From contig NZ_QDFY01000001.1 in assembly GCF_003347635.1 (NCBI RefSeq), positions 992,001 to 1,056,000 of the forward strand: a stretch of DNA of 64,000 nucleotides, read 5' to 3'. Source of the stretch: Sphingosinicella terrae. Lineage in GTDB: Bacteria; Pseudomonadota; Alphaproteobacteria; Sphingomonadales; Sphingomonadaceae. This document shows, one piece after another, positions 54,254-63,581 of the stretch (within the stretch, counting starts at the first letter, position 1; the number at the start of each line of letters is the position of its first letter). Both the position numbers and the translations under genes were made by a program. The notes beneath the pieces are model-generated. The model ran no database searches, was not told the origin of the DNA, and was given only the letters and a program-made list of their open reading frames with translations.

Positions 54254-55726
54254 GTGAAGGTCGAACACTATCCGGCTGTCCGTTCATCGCTGATGCCCAG
54301 CAACCACCCCTATCTCTCGGGTGCGTGGACGCCGCAGCTCGAGGAGGTTGACGCGTTCGAGCTTGAAGTCATCGAGGGACGAATTCCCCACGACATCGAT
54401 GGCGTCTATTTGCGAAACACCGAGAATCAGGTGCATCAGCCGCTCGGCCGCTATCACCCGTTTGACGGCGACGGAATGATCCACCAGATCGACTTTTGCG
54501 ACGGCGTCGCCAGCTATCGCAACCGCTTCGTGCGGACCCGCTGCTTCGAGGCGGAGCAGCGCGCGGGCAAGTCGCTGTGGGGCGGTCTGATGGACGGCCC
54601 GGGTGTCTCCACCCGCCCCGGTTTCGGCGCACACGGCCGGCTCAAGGATTCTTCCAGCACCGACATCGTCGTCCACGCCGGCAAGGCGATCTCCACCTTC
54701 TATCAGTGTGGCGAGGGCTATCTGCTCGATCCCGAGACGCTCGAGCAGAACGGTATTGCGCCGTGGGTGCCGCTCGATGGCATCTCCGCTCATCCCAAGG
54801 TGGATGAGCGGACCGGCGAGCTTCTCTTCTTCAATTACTCGAAATACCCGCCCTTCATGCATTACGGCGTGGTCGACCGAAACGGGCGCCTCGTCACCTA
54901 TGTCCCAATCCCGCTGCCGGGACCGCGCCTGCCGCACGACATGTGCTTCTCGGAGAATTGGTCGATTTTGAACGATCTGCCGGTCTTCTGGGATCAGGAC
55001 CTGCTGAAGCGCGACGTGCATGCGGTGCGCCTCCATGAAGGAATCCCCTCTCGCTTCGCCTTGATCCCCCGCCACGGGCGGACCGAGGACGTGCGATGGT
55101 TCGAGGCTGAGCCGACCTACATCCTCCATTTCCTCAACGCCTATGAGGAAGGAGAGGAGGTCGTCATGGACGGCTATTTCCAGGAGAATCCGATCCCAGA
55201 GCCGCTCGACGGCATGGGCGAGCACGGCCATCTGATGGGCTATCTCGACGAGCAGAGCTTCCGGCCCAAGCTGCACCGTTGGCGGTTCAACCTCAGGACG
55301 GGCGCAACGCACGAGCAACATCTGGACGAGCGGAACCTCGAGTTCGGGATGTTCAACCAAGCCTATGCCGGCCGCTTCTACCGCTATGCGTACAGCACGA
55401 CGACTCGGCCCGGCTGGTTCCTGTTTACCGGCTTCGTCAAGCACGACCTGGTGACTGGTGAGAGCTGGTCAGTGGCGCTGGACGAGGGACGCTATGCGAG
55501 CGAGGCTCCGTTCGTGCCGCGGCTCGGCGCTACGGACGAGGATGACGGCTACCTCGTGAGCTTCATCATCGACGAAAATCGCGGCACGTCGGAATGCATC
55601 CTGATCGACTGCCGGCGCTTCGAGGATGGGCCCGTTTGCCGGATCGCTCTGCCGCACAAGATCTGCAGCGGAACCCATTCGCACTGGGTAAACCGGAGCT
55701 CACTCGACCCGTTCCGGAGCCGCTAG
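54254..55726 (+). CDS. Carotenoid/lignostilbene cleavage oxygenase
   Basis: A 490-residue RPE65/carotenoid oxygenase family protein, a seven-bladed propeller holding Fe(II) by four His. Likely ligands: HPK (His 180), LPHDMCFSE (His 228), LHFLNAYEEG (His 292) and GTHSHW (His 475). N-terminal GVYLRNTENQ and HPFDGDGMIH are also typical. These enzymes split a C=C bond with O2 to give two aldehydes; in sphingomonads close relatives cleave stilbenes from lignin, others apocarotenoids. The substrate here is unknown. The GTG start at 54254 is used; ATG 54293 is possible. Confidence 0.9.
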   Translation: MKVEHYPAVRSSLMPSNHPYLSGAWTPQLEEVDAFELEVIEGRIPHDIDGVYLRNTENQVHQPLGRYHPFDGDGMIHQIDFCDGVASYRNRFVRTRCFEAEQRAGKSLWGGLMDGPGVSTRPGFGAHGRLKDSSSTDIVVHAGKAISTFYQCGEGYLLDPETLEQNGIAPWVPLDGISAHPKVDERTGELLFFNYSKYPPFMHYGVVDRNGRLVTYVPIPLPGPRLPHDMCFSENWSILNDLPVFWDQDLLKRDVHAVRLHEGIPSRFALIPRHGRTEDVRWFEAEPTYILHFLNAYEEGEEVVMDGYFQENPIPEPLDGMGEHGHLMGYLDEQSFRPKLHRWRFNLRTGATHEQHLDERNLEFGMFNQAYAGRFYRYAYSTTTRPGWFLFTGFVKHDLVTGESWSVALDEGRYASEAPFVPRLGATDEDDGYLVSFIIDENRGTSECILIDCRRFEDGPVCRIALPHKICSGTHSHWVNRSSLDPFRSR

Positions 55727-55737
55727 GGCGAGCACGC

Positions 55738-57438
55738 CTAAGAGGTTGGAGCCAAAGCCTGATGCACAATCTGGCGCAGTTCCGACCGCACCACTTTGTT
55801 CATGGCGTTGCGCGGAAGTGACTCGGCGATCACCAGCCGTTCCGGCCATTTGAACTTCGCAACGCCGCGCGCGTCGAGCCAACGGGCGATGTCCGCGAGC
55901 GAGGGTGCGCGGCCGTCCGGCACAACGACCACTGCGAGCCGTTCGCCCAGGTCCGGATCGGGGAGTCCGACGGTTGCCGCCTCCCGGACGGACGGAAGTC
56001 CCGCCAAAAGGTCGTCGAGCTCTGCCGGCGAGATGTTGACGCCGCCGCGCACGACGATTTCCTTTGAACGTCCGACGAAACGATAGAAGCGCCTGAGGTC
56101 GCCCTCGCCGGCGATCTCGAAAAGATCGCCGGTGCGGAAAAACCCCTGCGCGTCGAAGGCCTCGCGGGTGCGGTCTGCATCGCCCCAGTAGCCGTTGAAC
56201 AGGAAGGCGCCGCCCACGCGCAACTCACCGAGCCGGCCCGGCTCGACCACTTCCTCCTCAGTTGCCGGATCGATGAGGCGCGAGCGGATAACGCGGTGCA
56301 TAAGGCAAGGCCAGTCAAGGCCGTTGCCGCCGAAGCGGGGAAAGTAGCGCGCCCGGTCGGCCGGATCAGGCACGTCGACATGGTTCGAGAAGAGCGATGT
56401 ACCCTCGTTCGACCCGAACATGTTACAGACTTCTACCCCATGCTGATCTCGCCAGCTCTGGATCAGCCAGGGCGAAAGCGGCGCTGAGCCAGATCCGATC
56501 GCGCGCAGCGACGACAAGTCGGTGCCGGCGAGCATCGCGGGCTGCTTGAGCAGCGCTGTCAGAAGGGCGGGCGGGGCGATTGTGTAATTGACCCGCTCGC
56601 CGGCGATCTGGGCGATGAAGACGGCCAAGTCGAACGGATGGTGCAGCACGAGCGTGCCGCCGATCGCGAGCCATGGCATGACGAGGCCGCCGATCGAGCC
56701 GATATTGACGAGCGGGAAGGGGTTCAGCAGCGTTTCGCCCTGGCGCATGTCGCCCGCCTCGATGACGAGCCGGGCGTTCAGCACCCAATGATTATGATCG
56801 CGCGGCACGCCCTTTGGTCGCGCTTCGGTTCCTGACGTCCAACAGAGCGTCAGCACTTCGCCGGCGGAGACTGGATGCGCCTCGGCATATGCGATGGCGC
56901 GGAGCGGATCGGCCGTTGATGCGAGCTCCGCAAGATCGGTGGCGCCGTCCGATGGCCCCAGCACCAGCACCACCGTATCGGTCGAGGCAAGCCGAAGTGC
57001 CATCGCCGCATGATCGTGGCCGGCGAAGACCGGCACGGTGACGATGGCACGCGGCGGGGCCAAGCCCAGCAGATATTCCAGTTCGTGGTCGCGATACTGC
57101 ATCACCACCGGACTGATCACGAGCCCAAGCCGGGCCGCGGCCAGGAACAAGATGACCGCGTCGACGATGTTCGGCAGCTGCACGCAGATGACGTCGTCCT
57201 TGCGCAGGCCTGCCTCCAGCAGGGCACCGGACATCCGGCCGACCCGCTCCTCCAACGCGATCCAGTCCAGCCGCTCGGGCGGGCGTCCATCCAGCGCCGC
57301 CCGATTTGGCGGATCGACGACGGCTGTTCGCGCCCCGCCCTCGGCTGCAGCGCGGCGGAAGAGTGTGTCGACGCTGATCCCCTCCCACCAGCCCCGAGCC
57401 TCATATTCGGCGATGCGTTCGCGTGGGGTCAGAAACAT
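55738..57438 (-). CDS. Acyl-CoA synthetase (AMP-binding)
   Basis: A 566-residue ANL-family ligase. The P-loop is CWTSGTEARPKGVPRDH; others are CNMFGSNEGTSLF, YWGDADRTREAFDAQGFFRTGDLFE, RGGVNISPAELDDLL and the catalytic Lys near the end in RNAMNKVVRS. It activates a carboxylic acid to its CoA thioester via an adenylate. The relation is to cyclohexanecarboxylate- and fatty-acid-CoA ligases. ATG 57438 has GAGGAG upstream. It is convergent with the oxygenase gene and divergent from the reductase-like gene. Confidence 0.9.
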   Translation of the reverse strand: MFLTPRERIAEYEARGWWEGISVDTLFRRAAAEGGARTAVVDPPNRAALDGRPPERLDWIALEERVGRMSGALLEAGLRKDDVICVQLPNIVDAVILFLAAARLGLVISPVVMQYRDHELEYLLGLAPPRAIVTVPVFAGHDHAAMALRLASTDTVVLVLGPSDGATDLAELASTADPLRAIAYAEAHPVSAGEVLTLCWTSGTEARPKGVPRDHNHWVLNARLVIEAGDMRQGETLLNPFPLVNIGSIGGLVMPWLAIGGTLVLHHPFDLAVFIAQIAGERVNYTIAPPALLTALLKQPAMLAGTDLSSLRAIGSGSAPLSPWLIQSWRDQHGVEVCNMFGSNEGTSLFSNHVDVPDPADRARYFPRFGGNGLDWPCLMHRVIRSRLIDPATEEEVVEPGRLGELRVGGAFLFNGYWGDADRTREAFDAQGFFRTGDLFEIAGEGDLRRFYRFVGRSKEIVVRGGVNISPAELDDLLAGLPSVREAATVGLPDPDLGERLAVVVVPDGRAPSLADIARWLDARGVAKFKWPERLVIAESLPRNAMNKVVRSELRQIVHQALAPTS

Positions 57439-57463
57439 GGTCTGCTCCTCGTGTCGGCCATGT

Positions 57464-57485
57464 GACTTGCATAAACAGACTGACA
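57464..57485. promoter_or_regulatory. Conserved intergenic site, copy 2
   Basis: A 22-bp match (17 identities) to 54194-54215, with ACTTGCA followed by TAAACAGAC. It sits in the divergent gap between the CoA ligase gene and the dihydrodipicolinate-reductase-like gene, 26 bp upstream of the ligase start. Confidence 0.5.
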
Positions 57486-57527
57486 ACGTCCGGCAATCGT
57501 TCTATGCAGGGTCCAAGGGGGACAGAA

Positions 57528-58574
57528 ATGATCCGCGTCGTACAATGGGCCACCGGGGCAATGGGCCGAACGGCGTTGCGGCGAATCATCGACGAGCCGT
57601 CGCTGCAGCTGGTCGGCATGCACGTCTATAGTCCCGCAAAGCAGGGCCTTGACGCCGGCGAGATCGCCAAGCGGCCGGAGACGGGCGTGAAGGCGACGAG
57701 CGACATTCAGTCGATCCTCGAAACCGAGGCCGACGTGGTTCTCCACACGCCCCGTCTCACACTGCCCTACGAAGCGATGGCGGAAGAAGTAATCCAGCTG
57801 CTCCAATCCGGAAAGAACGTCGTTTCCACGGCCGGCTTCCATTGGCCGCAGGCGCATGGTTCCGATTATTCGGAGCGGCTTCAAGCCGCCGCGATCAAGG
57901 GTGGCGTGACGCTGGCCGGCGTCGGCGTCAGCCCCGGTCTGGTCGTGGAGCGCCTGACCTTGTCCGCAACCGTACTTTGCGCGCAGATCGACCGTATCGA
58001 CGTCCAGGAGACGGTCGACGCCTCTGCCATGACGTCGCCTGATTTCGTTTTCGGGCTGATGGGGATGGGATCGGATCCGGCCGATCGCGACATCCGGCGG
58101 GGGCCGCTCGCCGATCTCTATGCCACCCTCTTCAGCGAAGTGTTCCACTTCGTCGCAAACGAAATGGAAACCGAGGTCGGGACGATCGAGCCCGATCATG
58201 AGCTCACGCTGGCGCCGCACGAGATCAGGTTGCCGGCCGGAATGATCGCGCCGGGTCAGGTGGCGGCGACGCTCTGGCGCTGGACCACGAGGCTCCGCAA
58301 CGGAGTCGAGTTCGCCCTTGCCATCCGGTGGACCGCCGATCCGCGTCTGCACGGCAACGACTCCACCGGACACTGGACCATGAGCATAACAGGCCGGCCG
58401 AACGTCCGGCTCACGCTGGACATTAGCGAAGGCGACCCAACCGCGCCACCGTCGCGCGCCCTTACCGACGCCACCGTTGCCGTGGCAGTGCGAGCGATTC
58501 CGGATGTCATCGCTGCGCCGCCGGGGCTATTTGCATTTCGGCCGACCTCCGCCTGGCAGAGGCGGATCGGATGA
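57528..58574 (+). CDS. Dihydrodipicolinate reductase-like NAD(P)-binding protein
   Basis: A 348-residue protein. The N-terminal Rossmann motif is VVQWATGAMGRTALRRI; HTPRLTLPYEAMAEEV, GKNVVSTAGFHWP and GVGVSPGLVVERLTL follow. It matches the DapB-like family that occurs in catabolic clusters (related to 2,4-diaminopentanoate dehydrogenase-type enzymes). The real reaction is unknown; a reduction or dehydrogenation of an acyl-CoA or ketone is likely. Its stop overlaps the thiolase start (ATGA), so the two are coupled. Confidence 0.85.
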   Translation: MIRVVQWATGAMGRTALRRIIDEPSLQLVGMHVYSPAKQGLDAGEIAKRPETGVKATSDIQSILETEADVVLHTPRLTLPYEAMAEEVIQLLQSGKNVVSTAGFHWPQAHGSDYSERLQAAAIKGGVTLAGVGVSPGLVVERLTLSATVLCAQIDRIDVQETVDASAMTSPDFVFGLMGMGSDPADRDIRRGPLADLYATLFSEVFHFVANEMETEVGTIEPDHELTLAPHEIRLPAGMIAPGQVAATLWRWTTRLRNGVEFALAIRWTADPRLHGNDSTGHWTMSITGRPNVRLTLDISEGDPTAPPSRALTDATVAVAVRAIPDVIAAPPGLFAFRPTSAWQRRIG

Positions 58575-59722
58575 AAGCGCTCATCTATGAATCGGTCCGA
58601 ACGGTCCGCGGTAAGGCGCGTCCTGACGGTGGGCTGGCGAACCAGACTCCGACGTCGCTCGTCGGCGCACTGATCGACGCGATCGAGGCGCGCGGACGCG
58701 AACCGCGTCGCGACGCCGACTTTCTCGGCCTCGGCTGCGTAGGCCAGGTCGGCGCTCAGGGCGGTCACGTCGCGATGGTGACCAAACTCGCCACCGGACT
58801 TCCCGTCGGGACCATCGTGCACAGCGTCAACAATTTCTGCGCCGCCGGCCTGTCCGCGATCGGACAGGCGGCCGCGATGGTCGACGCCGGGATATTGTCG
58901 AACGCGCTAGCAGGTGGCGTCGAAATGATGTCGCGAGTCCCCTTCATGGCGGACAAGGCCGAATATTATAGCGCGACCGATCTGCCGCTGCGTCTGCGCT
59001 ATATTCCCGTCGCGCTCGCCGCAGACCTGCTTGCGGTGAAGGAGGGCATCACCCGAGCGGAGCTGGATGCCGTGGCCCTCACCTCCCAGCAACGCGCGGC
59101 GAACGCGGAATCGCGACCCGATCTCCTCGTCTCGCGCATCTCCGTCGGCGGCCTGGCGCGAGAGGAAGCGCCGAGGTCCCTGTCCGCCGAAACCATCGCC
59201 GCCTTGCCACCGGCCTTCGCCACGCTCGCGGACAGTTACCGGGCGGCCCTAGGCGAGGAGTCGGTCGATCATCGCCACACCGTTGCGCATGCCCCGCCGA
59301 TGGCGGACGGCGCAGGTCTCGCGTTGATCGGCTCCCCCGGCCGCGAACACCCGCGCGCCCGGATCCTCGGCTATGCCGAGGCCGGCGGCGACCCGCGCGA
59401 TTCGCTGCTCGCGGGATTCGCGGCGATGGACCGGGCGCTGGACTTGGCGGGGTTGGCACTCGGCGACATGGACCGGATCGAATTCATGGAAGCCTTTGCC
59501 GTGACGATGGCCAAGTTCCTGCGGGACCGATCGCCAGATCCGGAGCGTGTAAATGTCGGCGGCGGCCATGTCGCCAAAGGACACCCGATGGGTGCGACCG
59601 GAGCGATCCTGCTGTCCACCCTGCTCGACGCGCTTGACGCCGCGGACGGGACCTACGGTATGGCGGTGGCGACCGGCGCGCAGGGCATCGGCGCGGCGAT
59701 GGTGGTGGAACGGCTGGGATAG
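58571..59722 (+). CDS. Thiolase family protein with altered active site
   Basis: A 383-residue thiolase-fold protein. The nucleophile is kept (NNFCAAGLSA, Cys 90) and so is GHPMGATGA with its catalytic His, but the usual NEAFA is FMEAFA (Asn to Met) and the second Cys of the C-terminal CxG motif is missing (VATGAQGIG). Condensation chemistry would be impaired; thiolytic or hydrolytic cleavage of a beta-ketoacyl-CoA-like substrate is possible. Coupled to the reductase-like gene. Confidence 0.85.
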   Translation: MKALIYESVRTVRGKARPDGGLANQTPTSLVGALIDAIEARGREPRRDADFLGLGCVGQVGAQGGHVAMVTKLATGLPVGTIVHSVNNFCAAGLSAIGQAAAMVDAGILSNALAGGVEMMSRVPFMADKAEYYSATDLPLRLRYIPVALAADLLAVKEGITRAELDAVALTSQQRAANAESRPDLLVSRISVGGLAREEAPRSLSAETIAALPPAFATLADSYRAALGEESVDHRHTVAHAPPMADGAGLALIGSPGREHPRARILGYAEAGGDPRDSLLAGFAAMDRALDLAGLALGDMDRIEFMEAFAVTMAKFLRDRSPDPERVNVGGGHVAKGHPMGATGAILLSTLLDALDAADGTYGMAVATGAQGIGAAMVVERLG

Positions 59723-59831
59723 TGCCGAGTGCCAAATGCGCATCGATCGGGACACTTCGCGGATTTCGAAATCAGGCGGACAAGGCAGCCAGGACGGTCG
59801 CGTCATTAGTGTCGTATGGACCAGGCATAGG

Positions 59832-61619
59832 TCACGGGATCACCCGGATGTCCCGACCCGGTGCCGCGGCATAGAGCCGGTCGACCTCATCGCGCCGATT
59901 GTCGAGCACGGCTCTGCGGTTGATCGTGCCTTTGTCGGAAACTTCGCTCGCCCTGGGATCGGGTGGGTTCGAGAAAAGGCCGAAGCGGCGAACCCGCGCG
60001 CTCTCGCCGTGCTGACCGGCGTTGAACACCGCCAGCCTGGCGGCGGCCCAGTCCAGCAGTTCCGCCGGCACCGACGGTTTGGGCCAGGCGAGCACGCCCA
60101 GCACGTCGCGATTGTCGTCGCACAGGACAAGTTCGGCTATGTGCGGAGAGAGTGCGTCTAGCAGCGCATCGCGCATCGGCCCGCCATAGACCCAGGTGCC
60201 GCCGGCCAACTTGAATTCCTCGGCAATGCGGCCGGCGAAGGCCAGGCCTTCCTCGGGGCGATCCGGCTCGTGGAAGCAGGCAAGATCGCCGGTCCGATAA
60301 TAGCCTTCTCCATCGAATGCCGCCGCCGTAATCTCCGGCTCGCCGAGATAGGAGCGCATGATGTTTGGGCCGCGCAGCCTCACCTCGTATCGCTCCCCAT
60401 AGGGAACGAGCTTGACCTCGAGCCCGGGCGCGGGAAGCCCGATCCCGACGCGCTCGGTCCGGAAATGGGTGGTCATGCAGGCCGACACGCTTTCGGTCAT
60501 ACCGTAGCCGGTGCTCATGTGGATGCGATGTCCCGTCTGCTCGACCGCGAGCGCCTGGAGTGCGTCGTAGACCGGCTGGGCAAGCCCAGCGCCGCCGTAG
60601 AGCATCAGGCGCATCTTCGAGAAGAAGGTGGACCGAAGCACCGGATCCCGGGTCAGCGCATCCAGCAGCATGGCATAGCCGGCGGGGACGTTGCTGAACC
60701 AAGCGGAGGAGATCTCACGCAGGTTGCGCACGGTCTCGTCGAACAACCCAGGCGCCGGCTTGCCCGCATCGATGTGGAGGGTGCCGCCGTTGAGCAGGGT
60801 GTTGCGCAGCAGTCCCGCGCCGGCGGCGTGATGCCAGGGCAGCCAGTCGATCATGACGTCGTCCCAGCCCGCGGCGCGGCCGATCGACATGTAACCCTGC
60901 GCGCTGTTGGCCGCGAGATTGGAGAGCGACAGGGCCACGAGCTTGGGCAGGCCCGTCGAGCCCGATGTCAGCATGCAGGTAGAGACGTCGTGGGGGTCCA
61001 GCGCGTCGATCGCGACGTGAAGGCCTTGGTCCGGAGCCGTCCCGACCAATTCGCCGAAGGGCACGGCGGGCCGGGAATAGAGACCGGGATCACTGGCCAC
61101 GATCATCACATTCGTCCCGGCCACGGCTTCGATGGCGGCCGCGAGCGCGGGGTCCGGATCGGCATAGACGATGGCGGGATTTGCCTTGGCAAAGACGTGG
61201 CGGAGCCGTGTCAGATTACCGCCGACTTGGCCGTAAGCGGGTCCGACGGGACAAAGTACGACTCCCGCGGCCCAGGCCGCGACGGTGAGGACCGCGACCT
61301 TCGGCCCGTTCCCTGCCATGACCAGGAAGGTGCGGCCACGCGGAACGTGATCAATCAGCCACTGCGCGGCCGCCTCGATGTCGCGCCTGAGATGGTCATA
61401 GCGCAGATATTGCCATTGGCCGTCCGGACCCCGCCAGGCAATGGCCGGTTTCGATCCTTGAGCCGACGCGCGGCGAAGGATCGCTCGGGGCAGGTTCGGA
61501 TCGTCGACCTCGAGCGCGATGTTCGAGCGAAGATCGATCGTGCCGTCGGGTCGCCGCCTGATCGCCAGGTCGACCGGCAGGAACTGGGCCTCGCGAAACG
61601 GAATGTCGGCCGCGCTCAA
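59832..61619 (-). CDS. Feruloyl-CoA synthetase-like acyl-CoA ligase
   Basis: A 595-residue ANL ligase of the feruloyl-CoA synthetase branch: MLTSGSTGLPKLVALS, LPWHHAAGAGLLRN, STGYGMTESVSA, GEGYYRTGDLACF, and a C-terminal part with AEEFKLAGGTWVYGG. Relatives activate hydroxycinnamic acids to CoA thioesters in lignin-derived aromatic breakdown. The start overlaps the stop of the upstream thiolase gene (ATGA, on the leftward strand), so ligase and thiolase are translated together, as expected for activation followed by thiolysis. Confidence 0.88.
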   Translation of the reverse strand: MSAADIPFREAQFLPVDLAIRRRPDGTIDLRSNIALEVDDPNLPRAILRRASAQGSKPAIAWRGPDGQWQYLRYDHLRRDIEAAAQWLIDHVPRGRTFLVMAGNGPKVAVLTVAAWAAGVVLCPVGPAYGQVGGNLTRLRHVFAKANPAIVYADPDPALAAAIEAVAGTNVMIVASDPGLYSRPAVPFGELVGTAPDQGLHVAIDALDPHDVSTCMLTSGSTGLPKLVALSLSNLAANSAQGYMSIGRAAGWDDVMIDWLPWHHAAGAGLLRNTLLNGGTLHIDAGKPAPGLFDETVRNLREISSAWFSNVPAGYAMLLDALTRDPVLRSTFFSKMRLMLYGGAGLAQPVYDALQALAVEQTGHRIHMSTGYGMTESVSACMTTHFRTERVGIGLPAPGLEVKLVPYGERYEVRLRGPNIMRSYLGEPEITAAAFDGEGYYRTGDLACFHEPDRPEEGLAFAGRIAEEFKLAGGTWVYGGPMRDALLDALSPHIAELVLCDDNRDVLGVLAWPKPSVPAELLDWAAARLAVFNAGQHGESARVRRFGLFSNPPDPRASEVSDKGTINRRAVLDNRRDEVDRLYAAAPGRDIRVIP

Positions 61620-62845
61620 GCGGAACCCCGCGTCACCACCAGGCTGACAGTCGTCGTCGTCGATCCGCCGATATTGAGCGTCTGAACCGTGCGCGCGCCC
61701 TCGATCTGACAGTCGCCGGCGGTCCCGCTCACCTGCCGGGAGGCATCGAGCGCCATCCTGACGCCGGTGGCGCCGACCGGATGACCGAGGCCGATCAGGC
61801 CGCCGGACGGGTTGATCGGCAGGCGGCCGCCTGTTTCGATCCAGCCCTGCTCGACCGCTTTCCAGCTCTCTCCCGGCGCGGTCAGTCCAAGATGGTCGAT
61901 CGCCATATATTCGGAGATCGTGAAGCAGTCGTGCGTCTCAACCGCGTCGATCTCGTCGACGCTGCTTATGCCGGCGCGCGCGCGCGCCTCCTCGATGGCA
62001 CGACGGACCTGCGGGAACATGTAGGTATGGCCGGTGCTCGCCTCCAGCTTCTGGCGGAAGGAGATCGAAGCCGATCGAATGCCCCAGCCGGAGATCCTCG
62101 GGAGGCTGTCCAATGCAATGCCGCGCTTGGCCGCATAGGCGGCCGCGCGCTCCGGCGAGGCGAGGAACAGGACGGCGGTCCCGTCCGTGACCTGGCCGCA
62201 ATCCAGCTTGCGCAGACGCCCTTCGACGACCGGATTGAGCTCGTCGTTCGCCGTGAAGCTGTCGGGTTCGAAGGACCAGCCTCGCGTCTGAGCGAACGGA
62301 TTCTTGCGCGCGTTGCCGAAATTGATCTCGCCGATGCGCCTCAGGTGCTCGTCGCGCAGTCCGTAACGCCGGTCATATTCGTCGGCGACGTCGGAAAAGG
62401 CTGCCGGCCAGACGAACTGGGCGTCCTGCCATTCGTGTCCGGCCCAGGCGGCTGCGCCGAGATGCTCCGCTGCGGCTCTACCCGGCACGTTGCGCATCTG
62501 CTCGATGCCGACCACGCAGGCCAGCCCGTAGCGACCGGCCTCGAGCTCCGCCATGGCAGCGAGCAGCGCGACGCTGCCGGATGCGCACGCGGCTTCGTGG
62601 CGAGCCGTGGGCATCCCATCGAAGGCCGGATCGACAAGCCCGAAGAAGCCGCCGAGCAGGCCCTGGCCTGCAAACAGGTCGCCGACAAAATTGCCGACAT
62701 GGCCGCACTCCACCTCAGCCGGATCGAGGGCCGTGGCTTCGAGTCCGCCATGGACCGCCTCGCCGAAGGCATCGGCGAGCTCGCGTCCCTCCCGCGCCCA
62801 GTTCTGGGAGAAATCGCTCTGCCAGCCACCGAGGATGTAGACCAT
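61616..62845 (-). CDS. SCP2-type thiolase
   Basis: A 409-residue thiolase of the sterol carrier protein-2 (SCPx) type: nucleophile in EAACASGSVALL, HDCF motif in VETHDCFTISEYM that replaces NEAFA, and GLIGLGHPVGATG with the catalytic His. Such enzymes act on branched or aromatic side chains where simple thiolases fail. It overlaps the CoA ligase gene by 4 bp and follows the VOC-like genes by a 21-bp gap, so all are probably one operon. Confidence 0.9.
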   Translation of the reverse strand: MVYILGGWQSDFSQNWAREGRELADAFGEAVHGGLEATALDPAEVECGHVGNFVGDLFAGQGLLGGFFGLVDPAFDGMPTARHEAACASGSVALLAAMAELEAGRYGLACVVGIEQMRNVPGRAAAEHLGAAAWAGHEWQDAQFVWPAAFSDVADEYDRRYGLRDEHLRRIGEINFGNARKNPFAQTRGWSFEPDSFTANDELNPVVEGRLRKLDCGQVTDGTAVLFLASPERAAAYAAKRGIALDSLPRISGWGIRSASISFRQKLEASTGHTYMFPQVRRAIEEARARAGISSVDEIDAVETHDCFTISEYMAIDHLGLTAPGESWKAVEQGWIETGGRLPINPSGGLIGLGHPVGATGVRMALDASRQVSGTAGDCQIEGARTVQTLNIGGSTTTTVSLVVTRGSA

Positions 62846-62866
62846 CGCGCATCCTTTCCGAAGGGC

Positions 62867-63571
62867 TCAGACGAGCCGGAAATCCATGTTGCATATCCGC
62901 CTGGAACCTCCCGCGGCGGTGCGATCGATGGCGCTGAAGTCGAGTCCGACCAGACCCGCACGCCCGGATGCCGGAACGAAACATATGCGCTTGCCCGGGA
63001 AGAGTACGTCGGTTCCCTCGACCCGGGACTGGAAGAGCCTGCCGACCTGTGCCGCGATCTCGGACGGCGGCGCCTCGACGGCGACCTTCGCGCCGACGAT
63101 CTCCTCAGCCACCTCGCTTCGCGCATAATTGCGGCCCACTGGGTCCCCCCACCAGCCGTTGGGCAGCGAGTATCGATAGGTCTCGAGATGCGTGCCGAAG
63201 CGCCGCGGGTCGAACTGGATCATGTCCTGGCCACGGAACAACATGTCCCTAGTCAGCCGGAGCCGTTCGGCGGCCGCGCGGGCGCGAAAGGCGTCGGCGT
63301 CGAACGTCTGGAATACGATCATGTAGCCACCTTCGCCGCCATGTTCTCGGAACCAACGGTTCAGGCGATGATCGGGCGTGGTCGGCTGCACCAGCTCGAA
63401 CATGGTGCTGCCGATCATCATCATCTCGTTGCGGAAGCCCAGCACGGCCGACATGTCGTGCCGAAAGCCCTGTGGTACGCCGAGGAATCGCTGCACCTCT
63501 TCGGATACGCGATCGATTTCGGGGGTGGCGAGTACGAAGTGCCGGACGACGTGTGGGCGTGGGTCGGTCAT
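62867..63571 (-). CDS. VOC-superfamily-like protein, copy 1
   Basis: A 234-residue protein with a start typical of glyoxalase/VOC folds (VVRHFVLATPEIDRVSEEVQ), GSTMFELVQPTTPDHR, GGYMIVFQT and FDPRRFGTHLETYRY. His and Glu residues at strand ends could bind a metal. It shares the order and wording of the next protein (FRGQ-M-QFD, FGTH-E-Y-YS, WWGDP, EIVGA), so the two are tandem paralogues. A dioxygenase or isomerase role is possible; no substrate can be named. Confidence 0.75.
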   Translation of the reverse strand: MTDPRPHVVRHFVLATPEIDRVSEEVQRFLGVPQGFRHDMSAVLGFRNEMMMIGSTMFELVQPTTPDHRLNRWFREHGGEGGYMIVFQTFDADAFRARAAAERLRLTRDMLFRGQDMIQFDPRRFGTHLETYRYSLPNGWWGDPVGRNYARSEVAEEIVGAKVAVEAPPSEIAAQVGRLFQSRVEGTDVLFPGKRICFVPASGRAGLVGLDFSAIDRTAAGGSRRICNMDFRLV

Positions 63572-63581
63572 CGCTCTCTCC

